NCBI GenBank assembly: GCA_900313015.1 | Contig: OMPR01000017.1 | Span: 217,512-281,511, forward strand | Source: Rhodobacteraceae bacterium EL53 | GTDB lineage: Bacteria; Pseudomonadota; Alphaproteobacteria; Rhodobacterales; Rhodobacteraceae | DNA length: 64,000 nt | Direction: 5' to 3' | Part shown: one piece after another, positions 1-9,000 of the stretch | How positions within the stretch are numbered: position 1 is the stretch's first letter | Layout of the letters: each line of letters begins with the position of its first letter | Position numbers and translations under genes: made by a program | The notes under the pieces: model-generated | Database searches by the model: none | What the model was told of the DNA's origin: nothing | Seen by the model: the letters and a program-made list of their open reading frames with translations, nothing else

Positions 1-1297
1 GCCTGCCGAGATCCCGATGTTCACGAGCGATGAAATCGCCGCTATGGCGGGCCAGACTTATGAGGAAGTCGCGTTCCGGGTGATGAAGCCCTTTGTCGGC
101 GACAGCTTTGACGATGTTGAGCTGCGCGGCATTATTGACCGGGCCTATGCCGGGTTTGGCCATGCGGCGCGTGCGCCGTTGGTGCAGCTGAACGAGGGGC
201 ATTTCCTGCTGGAGCTGTTCCACGGTCCAACGCTGGCGTTCAAAGACTTTGCGATGCAGCTGATTGGTCAGTTGTTTCAGGTGGCGTTGAAAAAGCGCAA
301 TGAGCGGGTGACCATTGTGGGCGCGACGTCTGGAGATACCGGGTCGGCGGCGATGGAGGCGTTCAAGGGCTTGGACGCGGTAGATGTGTTCATTCTCTAC
401 CCACACGGCCGGGTGTCCGAAGTGCAGCGCCGTCAGATGAGCACACCACAAGAAGCCAACGTGCATGCCTTGGCTGTAGATGGGGATTTCGACGATTGCC
501 AGGCGGCCGTCAAAGAGATGTTCAATGATTTTGAGTTCCGCGATGGCGTAAGGCTGGCGGGCGTGAATTCGATCAACATTGCACGGGTTCTGGCGCAGGT
601 GGTGTATTACTTCTCGTCCGCTGTCAGTCTGGGCGCGCCGCACCGCAAGATCAGCTATACCGTTCCAACGGGCAACTTTGGCGACATCTTTGCCGGTTTT
701 GTGGCCAAGCAAATGGGCCTGCCGATTGATCGTCTGGTGGTGGCCACCAATCAGAACGACATTCTGCATCGCTGTCTGAGCGGGCAGGGCTATCACAAGG
801 GCGATACGATTCCGTCTATCAGCCCGTCGATGGATATTCAGGTCAGCTCTAACTTTGAGCGCGCCTTGTATTATGCCTATGGGCAGGACTCTGGCGCGGT
901 GGCGCAGTTGATGGAAGAGCTGAAATCCGGTGGCTTTGATGTGAGCCAAGGCGCGATGGAAGCGCTGCAAGAGGTGTTTGATTCGGGGCGTGTGTCCGAA
1001 GAAGAAACACTGGCGACCATCAAATCGACACTGGCGTCGAGCGGCGAGCTGTTGTGCCCGCATTCGGCTGTGGGCGTAAAAGTTGCAGAAGATGAGCGGG
1101 TTAGCACCACGCCGATGATCACTTTGGCGACTGCGCACCCGGCGAAATTCCCAGCGGCGGTTGAAGATGCAAGCGGCGTACATCCGCCTCTTCCCCCGCG
1201 CATGGCGGACCTATATGACAGGTCGGAACGCGTAACCCGGATTGGCAACGATCTGGACGCATTGAAAACTCATATCAAAGGGCATATCGCCACGTGA
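1..1297 (+). CDS. thrC: Threonine synthase (5' end missing)
   Basis: Pyridoxal-phosphate enzyme that converts O-phosphohomoserine to threonine and phosphate, the last step of threonine synthesis in the cytoplasm. The frame is open from base 2 (PAEIP before the first Met), so the gene begins outside the window and roughly the first 35-40 residues are missing. The motif HGPTLAFKDFAMQ carries the expected PLP-binding lysine, and SGDTGSAAMEAF and TGNFGDIFAGF are typical of the long (about 460 aa) proteobacterial form. The stop codon overlaps the GTG start of the M16 peptidase gene by 4 bases (GTGA), which implies translational coupling. Confidence 0.96.
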   Translation, partial: PAEIPMFTSDEIAAMAGQTYEEVAFRVMKPFVGDSFDDVELRGIIDRAYAGFGHAARAPLVQLNEGHFLLELFHGPTLAFKDFAMQLIGQLFQVALKKRNERVTIVGATSGDTGSAAMEAFKGLDAVDVFILYPHGRVSEVQRRQMSTPQEANVHALAVDGDFDDCQAAVKEMFNDFEFRDGVRLAGVNSINIARVLAQVVYYFSSAVSLGAPHRKISYTVPTGNFGDIFAGFVAKQMGLPIDRLVVATNQNDILHRCLSGQGYHKGDTIPSISPSMDIQVSSNFERALYYAYGQDSGAVAQLMEELKSGGFDVSQGAMEALQEVFDSGRVSEEETLATIKSTLASSGELLCPHSAVGVKVAEDERVSTTPMITLATAHPAKFPAAVEDASGVHPPLPPRMADLYDRSERVTRIGNDLDALKTHIKGHIAT

Positions 1298-2556
1298 CTG
1301 TTCAACAAGACCAATTGCCCAACGGCTTCCGTATCGTAAGTGAACATATGCCGGGGCTGGAATCGGCCTCGATTGGGATCTGGGTTTCAGCCGGGGGGCG
1401 GCACGAGCGGATCGAACAGAACGGCATCGCGCATTTCCTTGAGCATATGGCGTTCAAGGGCACGAAACGGCGGACTGCTTTAGAGATTGCTGAATCGATC
1501 GAAGATGTGGGTGGCTATATCAACGCCTACACTTCACGCGAGGTGACGGCCTATTACGCGCGGGTGTTGAAGGCAGATGTGCCGCTTGCGATGGATGTGA
1601 TTGGCGATATCGTTATGAACCCTGTGTTTGACCCCAAAGAGATCGAAGTCGAGCGCGGCGTGATCTTGCAGGAAATCGGTCAGGCGGCGGATACGCCGGA
1701 CGATGTGATCTTTGACTGGTTGCAGGAAGAGAGTTACCGGGATCAGCCGTTGGGCCGGACCATTCTGGGCCCAACAGAGCGGGTCAGCGCGTTTTCGCGG
1801 GACGATCTGTCGAGTTTTGTGAATGAACATTACGGTCCTGAGCAGATGATCCTGTCTGCGGCAGGGGCTGTGGATCACGATGTGTTGGTTAAACTGGCCA
1901 CTGAGATGTTTGGTCATTTGAAGCCGCGCAAGGGTCTGATCCCATCGCCTGCGTTGTTCACCGGTGGTGAAGCGCGTCAGGCCAAGGATCTGGAGCAGGT
2001 GCATTTTGCGCTGGCTTTGGAAAGCCCCGGCTATCGTGACGATGAAATCTATACTGCTCAGATTTATTCCAGCGCGTTGGGGGGCGGCATGTCGAGCCGT
2101 CTGTTCCAAGAGGTGCGGGAAAAGCGCGGGTTGTGTTACACAATCTTTGCGCAGGCGGGCGCCTATGCGGATACCGGGTCGACCACGATTTATGCCGGGA
2201 CCTCGGCGGATCAGGTGGCTGAGCTGGCCGGTATCACCATTGATGAGATGAAGCGCGCTGCTGAAGACATGACCCCGCAAGAGGTCGCACGGGCGCGAGC
2301 GCAGATGAAAGCCGGGATGCTGATGGGGCTGGAAAGCCCGTCGAACCGTGCGGAACGTCTGGCGCGTTTGGTGCAGATCTGGAACGATGTGCCCTCGCTT
2401 GAGGATACGATCGCTCGGATTGATGCCGTGACCACCGAAGACGTGCGTGCCTTTGCTGAAATGATTGCAATCAAAGCGCCTGCTGCCTTGGCGGTTTATG
2501 GGCCGATCGACACGGCACCGACCTTGGCGGAGCTGCAAGAAAGGCGCGCTGCTTGA
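1294..2556 (+). CDS. M16 family zinc metallopeptidase (processing protease-like)
   Basis: A 420-aa pitrilysin/insulinase-family protein resembling bacterial homologues of the mitochondrial processing peptidase beta subunit. The inverted zinc motif HFLEHMAFKGT (HxxEH) lies near residue 48, and the downstream Glu (EIEVERGVILQEI region) fits the third zinc ligand. The glycine-rich loop LGGGMSSRLFQEVREKRGL in the C-terminal half is also characteristic. One N-terminal active domain plus one inactive C-terminal domain agrees with the length. The GTG start overlaps the thrC stop. Placement between thrC and a GNAT gene is frequent in Rhodobacteraceae, but the physiological substrate is unknown. Confidence 0.93.
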   Translation: MTVQQDQLPNGFRIVSEHMPGLESASIGIWVSAGGRHERIEQNGIAHFLEHMAFKGTKRRTALEIAESIEDVGGYINAYTSREVTAYYARVLKADVPLAMDVIGDIVMNPVFDPKEIEVERGVILQEIGQAADTPDDVIFDWLQEESYRDQPLGRTILGPTERVSAFSRDDLSSFVNEHYGPEQMILSAAGAVDHDVLVKLATEMFGHLKPRKGLIPSPALFTGGEARQAKDLEQVHFALALESPGYRDDEIYTAQIYSSALGGGMSSRLFQEVREKRGLCYTIFAQAGAYADTGSTTIYAGTSADQVAELAGITIDEMKRAAEDMTPQEVARARAQMKAGMLMGLESPSNRAERLARLVQIWNDVPSLEDTIARIDAVTTEDVRAFAEMIAIKAPAALAVYGPIDTAPTLAELQERRAA

Positions 2557-3140
2557 TGCTTTTGGGCAAGCGCAAGTTAAAGATCGAGACCGAACGTCTG
2601 AGCCTGCGCCCACCGGTGCATTCGGACTATCGGGAATGGTCTGCCTTGCGTCGCTCTAGTCAAGAGTATCTGACGCCGTGGGAACCTAGCTGGGCCCATG
2701 ACCATCTGGGGCGCAAGGCGTTCACCAATCGGGTTTATTGGGCGCAACGGTCAGTTTCGGCAGGATCGGCGATTCCGTTGTTTCTGTTCCGGCGCGAGGA
2801 TGACCGGTTGGTCGGCGCGATCACCTTGGACAACATCCGACGTGGCCCGGCACAAGCGGGAACGGTCGGGTATTGGACTGGGGAATGTTATGCGCGCAAC
2901 GGGTATATGCGCGAAGCCATTGGTGCGATGTTGCATTACGCCTTTGCCCGTCTGGATTTGAGCCGGATCGAAGCGGCCTGTTTGCCAGAAAACACCGCGT
3001 CGCGCGGATTGCTGGAAAGCTCGGGCTTTAAATATGAGGGCGTGGCGCAATCTTATCTGCAGATCGACGGACGGTGGCGAACCCATGTTTTGTATGCCTC
3101 GTTGCGGTCAGATCGGCGTGGGCGTACGGACGCCGGATAA
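2556..3140 (+). CDS. GNAT family acetyltransferase (RimJ/RimL-like)
   Basis: About 194 aa. It begins LGKRKLKIETERLSLRPP, the usual opening of the RimJ/RimL subgroup that acetylates protein N-termini or small amines using acetyl-CoA. Later motifs are GYWTGECYARNGYMREA (acetyl-CoA pyrophosphate loop region) and ENTASRGLLESSGF (C-terminal GNAT motif). The ATG at 2556 overlaps the preceding TGA by one base (TGATG); a TTG at 2553 would add one residue. It is the third gene of the thrC operon. The substrate cannot be assigned; a ribosomal-protein N-acetyltransferase is the nearest guess. Confidence 0.88.
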   Translation: MLLGKRKLKIETERLSLRPPVHSDYREWSALRRSSQEYLTPWEPSWAHDHLGRKAFTNRVYWAQRSVSAGSAIPLFLFRREDDRLVGAITLDNIRRGPAQAGTVGYWTGECYARNGYMREAIGAMLHYAFARLDLSRIEAACLPENTASRGLLESSGFKYEGVAQSYLQIDGRWRTHVLYASLRSDRRGRTDAG

Positions 3141-3196
3141 GGGCGCACAAAAAACACAGGCATGACTTTGAGCGCTGATGCGTTAATGTTTCAGTT

Positions 3197-4021
3197 ATGC
3201 GGTGGTTTTGGACCCTTCTTTTTTGCACGTTAGCGGCCAGTGTTGGCGCGCAGGATCGGCGGTCGAGCCATTGCATTGCGCTGGCTCAGACAGCGCCGGG
3301 CCTGCGTTATGTGACCCTTGCGGGTTGGCAGGATCCGATACCCAATTATTCCGTTCGGCTGAGTTACATCGCGCATGCCTCGTTTCTGTTGCAGACGCAG
3401 GGCGGGCTGAATGTGGTGACGGATTTCACCGGGTTTACCGGGACGGCGGCGATGATCCCGGATGTGGTCACAATGAACCATGCCCATGAAACCCATTGGA
3501 CGGCCTTTCCTGACCCTGCAATCCCACATGTTTTACAGGGGTGGGGGACATTCGGCGAAGGGGTCGAGCATCATCTGGACCTGGGTGAGATGCTAATCCG
3601 TAATGTATCGACCGACATACGATCCCAATTTGCAGGCGTCGAGCCGCGCGGCAATTCGATTTTTGTATTCGAGGTCGAAGGACTGTGCATCGGCCATCTG
3701 GGGCATTTGCATCATGTTCCGACGGATGCACAATTTGCAGCCCTTGGTCGGCTGGATGTAGTGATGGCGGCGGTGGATGGCGGCACGACCATGCCGTTGC
3801 CTGAAATGATTTCGGTTCTCAGGCGGCTGAAGTCATCACTGGTGATCCCGATGCATTGGTTCGGTGATTTCACTTTGGAGGTTTTTCTGAGCGGTGTGTC
3901 CGATGTGTTTGAGGTGCAACGCAGTTCAGAGTCCTCGGTCGAGGTTTCGTTGGCAAATCTGCCGGATCGGCCAACAGTGCTTGTGTTGCAACCCAAATAT
4001 CTGGTTGAACAGGCTGAGTAA
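3197..4021 (+). CDS. Exported MBL-fold (metallo-beta-lactamase-like) hydrolase
   Basis: 274 aa with an N-terminal signal peptide (MRWFWTLLFCTLAASVGAQD, probable cut after VGA). The body resembles the UlaG/L-ascorbate-6-phosphate lactonase-like branch of the MBL fold: IAHASFLLQTQGG strand region, NHAHETHW in place of the HxHxDH loop, GHLGHLHH, and IPMHWFGDF. Several metal ligands are recognisable, but the first loop is not canonical, so catalytic activity is uncertain. The gene lies 56 bases after the GNAT gene and 23 bases before the flavoenzyme gene, so it may be cotranscribed with the latter. Confidence 0.75.
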   Translation: MRWFWTLLFCTLAASVGAQDRRSSHCIALAQTAPGLRYVTLAGWQDPIPNYSVRLSYIAHASFLLQTQGGLNVVTDFTGFTGTAAMIPDVVTMNHAHETHWTAFPDPAIPHVLQGWGTFGEGVEHHLDLGEMLIRNVSTDIRSQFAGVEPRGNSIFVFEVEGLCIGHLGHLHHVPTDAQFAALGRLDVVMAAVDGGTTMPLPEMISVLRRLKSSLVIPMHWFGDFTLEVFLSGVSDVFEVQRSSESSVEVSLANLPDRPTVLVLQPKYLVEQAE

Positions 4022-4044
4022 GCGCAGCAGGACAAGGGTACAGG

Positions 4045-5466
4045 ATGAAACTGAACGCAGCAGATGAAAGTTTTGCAGCGCTGTTGCGCACACGGCTACC
4101 CGAGGGTGTCGTGCGGGACATCGAACCCAGATACCTAGACGAGCCGCGCGGACGATATGCGGGGAAGGCCGGGGTGTTGGCCGCGCCACGCACGGTTGAG
4201 GAAGTTTCAACGCTGGTTCGTTGTGCGGATGAGGCATGCGTGCCGGTGGTGCCTTATGGTGGCGGGACGGGGCTGGTGGTCGGACAGGTCAAGCCCGATG
4301 GCCCAGCACCCTTGGTTGTTTCGTTGGAGCGGATGACCGCGATCCGGGGGATTTACCCGGATGAAAATGTATTGGTGGCTGAGGCTGGTGCGATCCTGGC
4401 GGATGTGCAGGCGGCGGCCTCGGGCGCAAACCGATTGTTTCCCTTATCCTTAGCAGCCGAAGGGTCGTGTCGAATTGGGGGCAATCTGGCGGTTAATGCG
4501 GGCGGGGTCAATGTGCTGCGCTATGGCAATACGCGGGATTTGTGTCTGGGGCTGGAGGCGGTGTTGCCCAATGGTGATATCTGGCATGGGCTGTCGCGGC
4601 TGCGCAAAGACAACACCGGGTATGATCTGCGCAATCTGTTGATTGGTTCCGAGGGGACTTTGGGCATCATCACGGCGGCGGCGCTGAAACTGTCGCCGGT
4701 TCCGGTTGGGGTGGGCACGGCGATGATGGTGGTGCCATCTGCGGATGCGGCCCTTGCGTTGTTGTCGATGGCGCGGGATCAGGTCGGCGAAGGCGTCAGT
4801 ACGTTTGAGTTGATCCACGGGCAGGGGCTGGCGTTTCTGTCCGAGGTCTTGCCAATGGTGCGCCAACCCTTTGATCACCGCCCTGAGTGGTCCATTCTGA
4901 TCGAACTGGGTCTTGCAGAGGGCCTTGATCCGACTGCGGCTCTGGAGCGGTTGTTTGAGGCAGGACTCGAGCGCGATCTGGTGTCGGACGGGGTCATTGC
5001 CCAGTCCGAGGCGCAGCGCGCAGATTTGTGGAACGTGCGCGAAAACATCCCCGAGGCGAACCGGTTGGTCGGCTCGATCGCAAGTCACGATATTTCGGTG
5101 CCGATTTCATTGATCCCGGCGTTTGTCGCCGAAGGGCAGCGCCGGATAGCTGAGCTGGGTGGATTGCGGATCAATTGCTTTGGGCATTTGGGCGATGGAA
5201 ATTTGCATTTCAACGTATATCCGCCTCAAGGTGAAAATCGGGCGGACTTTAGCGGTGTCAAAGCGCAGGTAACGCGGGTTGTGCATGATCTGGTGCAGGA
5301 GATGGACGGATCCATCAGTGCGGAACATGGGATTGGGCGGCTCAAGGTCGCGGAGCTGGAACGCTATGGGGACCCGGTAAAGTTGGCGGCGATGCGGGCG
5401 ATCAAAACCGCGCTGGACCCGCGTGGGATCATGAACCCCGGGGCGGTGCTTGCTGTGGCGGGCTAG
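4045..5466 (+). CDS. FAD-linked 2-hydroxyacid dehydrogenase (GlcD/D-2-hydroxyglutarate dehydrogenase type)
   Basis: 473-aa cytoplasmic flavoenzyme of the VAO/PCMH fold. The FAD-binding N-terminal domain shows VPYGGGTGLVVGQV and EGSCRIGGNLAVNAGG, followed by IGSEGTLGIITAAALKLSP. The C-terminal FAD-oxidase domain has FGHLGDGNLHFNV, SAEHGIGRLK and LDPRGIMNPGAVL, all hallmarks of the family that oxidises D-lactate, glycolate or D-2-hydroxyglutarate. The length matches single-subunit D-2-HGDH/D-LDH rather than the GlcDEF complex, and no glcE or glcF neighbour is present. The exact substrate is undetermined. Confidence 0.88.
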   Translation: MKLNAADESFAALLRTRLPEGVVRDIEPRYLDEPRGRYAGKAGVLAAPRTVEEVSTLVRCADEACVPVVPYGGGTGLVVGQVKPDGPAPLVVSLERMTAIRGIYPDENVLVAEAGAILADVQAAASGANRLFPLSLAAEGSCRIGGNLAVNAGGVNVLRYGNTRDLCLGLEAVLPNGDIWHGLSRLRKDNTGYDLRNLLIGSEGTLGIITAAALKLSPVPVGVGTAMMVVPSADAALALLSMARDQVGEGVSTFELIHGQGLAFLSEVLPMVRQPFDHRPEWSILIELGLAEGLDPTAALERLFEAGLERDLVSDGVIAQSEAQRADLWNVRENIPEANRLVGSIASHDISVPISLIPAFVAEGQRRIAELGGLRINCFGHLGDGNLHFNVYPPQGENRADFSGVKAQVTRVVHDLVQEMDGSISAEHGIGRLKVAELERYGDPVKLAAMRAIKTALDPRGIMNPGAVLAVAG

Positions 5467-5582
5467 ACGCGCGTGAGGTTGGGCTTGCCTCTGGGGGGGG
5501 GGCATATTACGGACTATCCCTGATTTCGAGAGCGGGGTCTGCAGGCGATCAGCGTCTGCGACCAGAGCACAAGGGGACGGCT

Positions 5583-6371
5583 ATGGACGAGGCGACACCA
5601 CTGGATATCGCACATGCGGCGATGGAGGCAGACCTTGGCGATGATGGCGCCCGGTTGCGGTTTTACGAGCGGCTGGCCGACAGTGAATTGTTTTTGCTGC
5701 TGAACGAAGAAGCCGATGGTGACAATCTGTCTCCTGAAATGTTCGATGTTGCGGATGGGCAGTTTGTTCTGGTGTTCGATCGCGAAGAGCGATTGGCGGA
5801 TTTTGCGAAAGGCAGCGCACCTTATGCGGCAATTTCGGGCCGTATTCTGGCAGGGATGCTCGAAGGGCAAGGCATTGGCTTGGGGGTGAACCTTGAGGTC
5901 GCCCCTTCGTCGATTTTGATCCCTGCAGATGCGGTGCAATGGTTGCTATCCACACTCGGTCATGCACCGGATGAAGTCGAGACAGCTATTGCCGAAGTGT
6001 CCGCACCTGTTGGATTGCCGGATGTGTTGATTTCAGCGCTGGATACAAAACTGGCGACAGCGGGTGGCCTGGCTAAGCGAGCGTATCTGGTTGGGGTGAC
6101 TTATGGCGATGACAGCCGGGGGCATATGCTGGGCTTTGTCGATGTGGTAGAGGGCGCGCAAGGTGCCTTGGCCAAAGCCGTCTCAGAGTCGTTGACGTTT
6201 TCTGGGATTGATGCGGGGGCACTGGACGTTGGCTTTTTCGACGGAATCGATCAGGTAGCGGTTATACTAGCCAAGGTGGGGCTGTGTTTTGAATTGCCTA
6301 AACCAGAAACCAAAACATACCAGCCTGTAATCCCCGGTAGCGACCCGGATAAACCGCCACTGTTGAAGTGA
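5583..6371 (+). CDS. SseB-like domain protein
   Basis: 262 aa, soluble, no signal peptide. The N-terminal half (TPLDIAHAAMEA, RFYERLADSELFLLL, FVLVFDREERLADFA, ISGRILAGML, GLGVNLEV) matches the SseB N-terminal domain, a family of unknown role common in proteobacteria and actinobacteria. The C-terminal half carries the usual second domain, with a PDVLISALDTKLA segment. The start at 5583 follows a 116-base spacer, so transcription is probably independent. The gene ends immediately before a 50-bp palindrome. No catalytic residues can be named. Confidence 0.72.
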   Translation: MDEATPLDIAHAAMEADLGDDGARLRFYERLADSELFLLLNEEADGDNLSPEMFDVADGQFVLVFDREERLADFAKGSAPYAAISGRILAGMLEGQGIGLGVNLEVAPSSILIPADAVQWLLSTLGHAPDEVETAIAEVSAPVGLPDVLISALDTKLATAGGLAKRAYLVGVTYGDDSRGHMLGFVDVVEGAQGALAKAVSESLTFSGIDAGALDVGFFDGIDQVAVILAKVGLCFELPKPETKTYQPVIPGSDPDKPPLLK

Positions 6372-6374
6372 GGG

Positions 6375-6424
6375 GCGCGGGCCCGGGGGGCTGGCTGCAT
6401 GCAGCCAGCCCCCCGGGCCCGCGC
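6375..6424. terminator. 50-bp perfect GC-rich palindrome between convergent genes
   Basis: The 25 bases at 6375-6399 are the exact reverse complement of 6400-6424, with no mismatch and no spacer; the centre is TGCATGCA. It begins 4 bases after the SseB-like stop and ends 7 bases before the stop codon of the convergent GST gene. As RNA it would form a very stable hairpin from either strand. There is no T-tract, so if it terminates transcription it is not a classic intrinsic terminator. It could also be a dispersed intergenic repeat. Confidence 0.6.
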
Positions 6425-6431
6425 GTCAGCG

Positions 6432-7322
6432 CTACTGCGCCTCTGCTTCGAGCTTGTCTTGAGTTTTGGTGTCAAAGTCGCTGGCGTCGTGGCGTTCGCG
6501 CAGTTGGGTGTGCAGCTCACCAAAAGCACGGTTCACTTTGCGGCCTCGGCTCACGGCGGGACGGGCGTCGATCGCTTTGGCCCACCGCATCACGTGCGTA
6601 TAGCTGGTGACATCGAGGAATTCGGCTGCATCGTAGAGGCGACCCAGCACCAGTTGCCCGTACCAAGCCCAGATTGCCATATCGGCGATGGTGTAATCGT
6701 CGCCTGCGATATAGGTGTTTTCAGCCAATTCGCGGTCCAGAACGTCCAGTTGGCGTTTGGTTTCCATCGAAAAACGATCGATGGGATATTGCCACTTCTC
6801 TGGAGCATAGGAGTAGAAATGGCCGAACCCACCGCCTAGATAGGGCGCGCTGCCCATTTGCCAGAACAGCCAGTTCATGACCTCGGTCCGTGCGGGGCCG
6901 TCTTTGGGCAGGAAGGCGTCAAACTTTTCGGCAAGGTGCACGAGGATAGATCCGGATTCAAACACGCGCACTGGTGTGTCGCCGCTGTGATCCATCAGGG
7001 CCGGGATCTTGGAATTCGGGTTCGCCCCAACAAAACCGCTGCTGAATTGGTCGCCTTCGCCGATGTTCACGAGCCAGGCATCGTATTCTGCACCGCTGTG
7101 GCCCAGTTCCAGCAACTCTTCGAGCATGACGGTGACTTTGACGCCATTGGGGGTTGCCAGTGAATAGAGTTGCAGCGGGTGTTTCCCGACCGAGAGGTCC
7201 TTGTCATGCGTGGCCCCGGCGATAGGGCGGTTGATATTGGCGAAGCGTCCACCGCTTTCGCTGTCCCAAGTCCAAACTGCGGGCGGGGTGTAGGTTGTGT
7301 CATCACTCATGGTGTGGATCAT
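6432..7322 (-). CDS. yghU: Glutathione S-transferase family protein, YghU-like
   Basis: 296 aa. The sequence TPPAVWTWDSESGGRFANINRPIAG with GKHPLQLYSLATPNGVK and NPNSKIPALMDH is characteristic of the Nu-class GST YghU/YfcG group, glutathione-dependent disulfide-bond reductases. An N-terminal thioredoxin-like domain (about residues 45-135) is followed by the helical domain (GGFGHFYSYAPEKWQYPIDRF, AGDDYTIADMAIWAW). Two starts are possible, ATG at 7322 (MIHTMSDD) or ATG at 7310 (MSDD); neither has a strong ribosome-binding site. The gene converges on the SseB-like gene across the palindrome. Confidence 0.88.
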   Translation of the reverse strand: MIHTMSDDTTYTPPAVWTWDSESGGRFANINRPIAGATHDKDLSVGKHPLQLYSLATPNGVKVTVMLEELLELGHSGAEYDAWLVNIGEGDQFSSGFVGANPNSKIPALMDHSGDTPVRVFESGSILVHLAEKFDAFLPKDGPARTEVMNWLFWQMGSAPYLGGGFGHFYSYAPEKWQYPIDRFSMETKRQLDVLDRELAENTYIAGDDYTIADMAIWAWYGQLVLGRLYDAAEFLDVTSYTHVMRWAKAIDARPAVSRGRKVNRAFGELHTQLRERHDASDFDTKTQDKLEAEAQ

Positions 7323-7565
7323 CCGTGTTAGGTCTGGGCAGCGTCGCCCCCAATAGGCGAGCTAGTGCGCAGGTAATCAAAATTCAACAGAGGGCCATGC
7401 ACAAGGGCTGTTTGAAATATTCCGCTGCGTCTGATCACGAAATCTCTTGTGCTGTCACAGCGCCGCGAGGTGGTCTTCGTTTAGCTCAGAATATCCCTAT
7501 TGTTAGAACAGGCCCAGAGTTGCTGGCGCTTACCTCTTTGATTGGACCCACAAAGGACCCCCGCT

Positions 7566-8090
7566 ATGAAAAATTTCGCTCTGGCCTTGGCCACCGCAGC
7601 AGTCACTGCTTTTGCTGTCCCCGCATTTGCGGGTGAGCAATATATTGATGGAACAGGCTTTGCTGTTTCTGGGTATGATGTTGTTGCCTACCGCGGTTTG
7701 CCTCAATCGGCTGTTGGCACCGCCCAACAGGCTGGCGTCAAAGGCAATGCCGCCATTACTGCAGATTACAACGGATCAACTTTTGCGTTTTCAACCGAAG
7801 CAAATCGCGATGCCTTTGAAAAGAACCCTGCGTATTACGCGCCCCAGTACGATGGTCACTGTGCCTACGGCGTGTCCAAGGGCGGCAAAGTGCCGGGCAA
7901 CCCCAACTTGTGGCGTATCGTTGACGACAAGCTGTTCTTGAACATCACCAAAAACGTGGTTGGGTTCTGGGAAGAAGACATTCCGGGCAACATTGATCTG
8001 GCGCAGAACAACTGGCCGGGTATCGAAGGCAAAGACGCATCGGAAAATAAGATCCCTGATTTCACATCAGCGGCACCGATCAAGAACTAA
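7566..8090 (+). CDS. Secreted YHS-domain protein
   Basis: 174 aa from the ATG at 7566, chosen because a signal peptide (MKNFALALATAAVTAFAVPAFA) follows at once and AAAGGA lies just upstream. The mature part contains SGYDVVAYRGLPQ, FAFSTEANRDAFEKNPAYYAPQYDGHCAYGVS and a C-terminal WPGIEG segment, the pattern of the periplasmic YHS-like family (YHS domains are suspected metal binders). It stands alone behind a 243-base spacer shared with the divergent GST and is followed by a clear intrinsic terminator. Function is unknown. Confidence 0.82.
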   Translation: MKNFALALATAAVTAFAVPAFAGEQYIDGTGFAVSGYDVVAYRGLPQSAVGTAQQAGVKGNAAITADYNGSTFAFSTEANRDAFEKNPAYYAPQYDGHCAYGVSKGGKVPGNPNLWRIVDDKLFLNITKNVVGFWEEDIPGNIDLAQNNWPGIEGKDASENKIPDFTSAAPIKN

Positions 8091-8115
8091 AGTTCAAGGG
8101 TTTGTAGCCAGTGCG

Positions 8116-8144
8116 CGCCCGGGAGAGATCCCGGGCGTTTTTTG
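8116..8144 (+). terminator. Intrinsic terminator of the YHS-domain gene
   Basis: A 9-bp stem (8116-8124 with 8129-8137), GAGA tetraloop, then a run of T residues to about 8143. It starts 25 bases after the stop codon. Confidence 0.9.
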
Positions 8145-8213
8145 TTTGGGCTCTTTGGACGACCCTTGGGGGAGGTTCGGGGGCAGCGCTGTGCACGTGG
8201 GAACGCGCGGCTG

Positions 8214-8246
8214 AAAAAACAAAACCCCGCGCAGGAGCGCAGGGTT
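8214..8246 (-). terminator. Intrinsic terminator of gcrA
   Basis: Read on the minus strand, a 10-bp stem (8246-8237 with 8232-8223, one G-U pair) with a TCCT loop is followed by a T-rich run (the A-run at 8214-8222 on the plus strand). It lies about 30 bases past the gcrA stop. Confidence 0.88.
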
Positions 8247-8274
8247 TGTGTCGTGTGTATTACGCCAAAAGCGG

Positions 8275-8862
8275 TTAGCGGCGGCGGTCGCGGCGGGCGC
8301 TCATGGGTTGGAAGGCCACGCCGACGTGGGCTTCGCAATAGGGTTTGCCTTGTTGAACAGGCAGACCGCAGAACCAGAAATCTTCGGTTGCGGGGTCACC
8401 AACCGGCCATTTGCAGGTCCGCTCGGTCAATTCCATCAAGGTGATCTTTTTGGACTTCTTCTCGACCTCGTTCACCTTGGCCAGCGCTTCGGGGCTGATT
8501 TCGTTTGCCGAAGGTTGCGGCGGCAGCGGCTGACCGGCTGGGATGATCTGTTTGCGGGCCGAGATCGGACGCGATTCGGATGCCGGGGTTGCCGCAGGCA
8601 CCGGGCGTGCGGGCTCGGTCTTGGGCGATGGTTTGGCTTCGGCCTTGGGCGGGGCCGGTTTCGGTTCGGCCTTGGGTTTCGGCTTGGCGTCCGCTTTGGC
8701 GGCTGTCGCTCCGGTGGTCCGGTTCGACAGTCCCAGTCGGTGTACTTTGCCGATCACGGCGTTGCGGGTTACTCCGCCTAGTTCTTTTGCGATCTGGCTG
8801 GCCGATTGGCCCTCGCCCCACATTTTTTTGAGCAGTTCAACGCGCTCGTCAGTCCAGGACAT
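8275..8862 (-). CDS. gcrA: GcrA cell cycle regulator
   Basis: 195 aa from the ATG at 8862 (GAAAGG about 10 bases upstream); an in-frame ATG at 8895 would add 11 unrelated residues. The N-terminus SWTDERVELLKKMWGEGQSA and the helix-turn-helix TRNAVIGKVHRLGLSNR define GcrA, the sigma70-associated regulator that reads CcrM-methylated GAnTC promoters in Alphaproteobacteria. A long Pro/Ala/Lys linker (about residues 50-105) precedes the C-terminal RNA polymerase-binding region ERTCKWPVGDP...FCGLPVQQGKPYCEAH. The gene is monocistronic with its own terminator. Confidence 0.95.
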   Translation of the reverse strand: MSWTDERVELLKKMWGEGQSASQIAKELGGVTRNAVIGKVHRLGLSNRTTGATAAKADAKPKPKAEPKPAPPKAEAKPSPKTEPARPVPAATPASESRPISARKQIIPAGQPLPPQPSANEISPEALAKVNEVEKKSKKITLMELTERTCKWPVGDPATEDFWFCGLPVQQGKPYCEAHVGVAFQPMSARRDRRR

Positions 8863-9000
8863 GGCTTGCCTTTCAAAAGCGGGAAAGCGGCCCATTTTGA
8901 TGGCCGCCTTTGGAATTCGTTTCAGCGCTCTATTCTAATCACTGCGCCCCGAGTTACAAGGCACTTCGAATCAGATTCGCCAGCGTAGGGAACAAAGCAC

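Noticed and set aside
1534-2613. 359-codon minus-strand frame opposite the M16 peptidase
   Set aside because: Shadow of a GC-rich coding strand; composition and lack of motifs argue against a gene.
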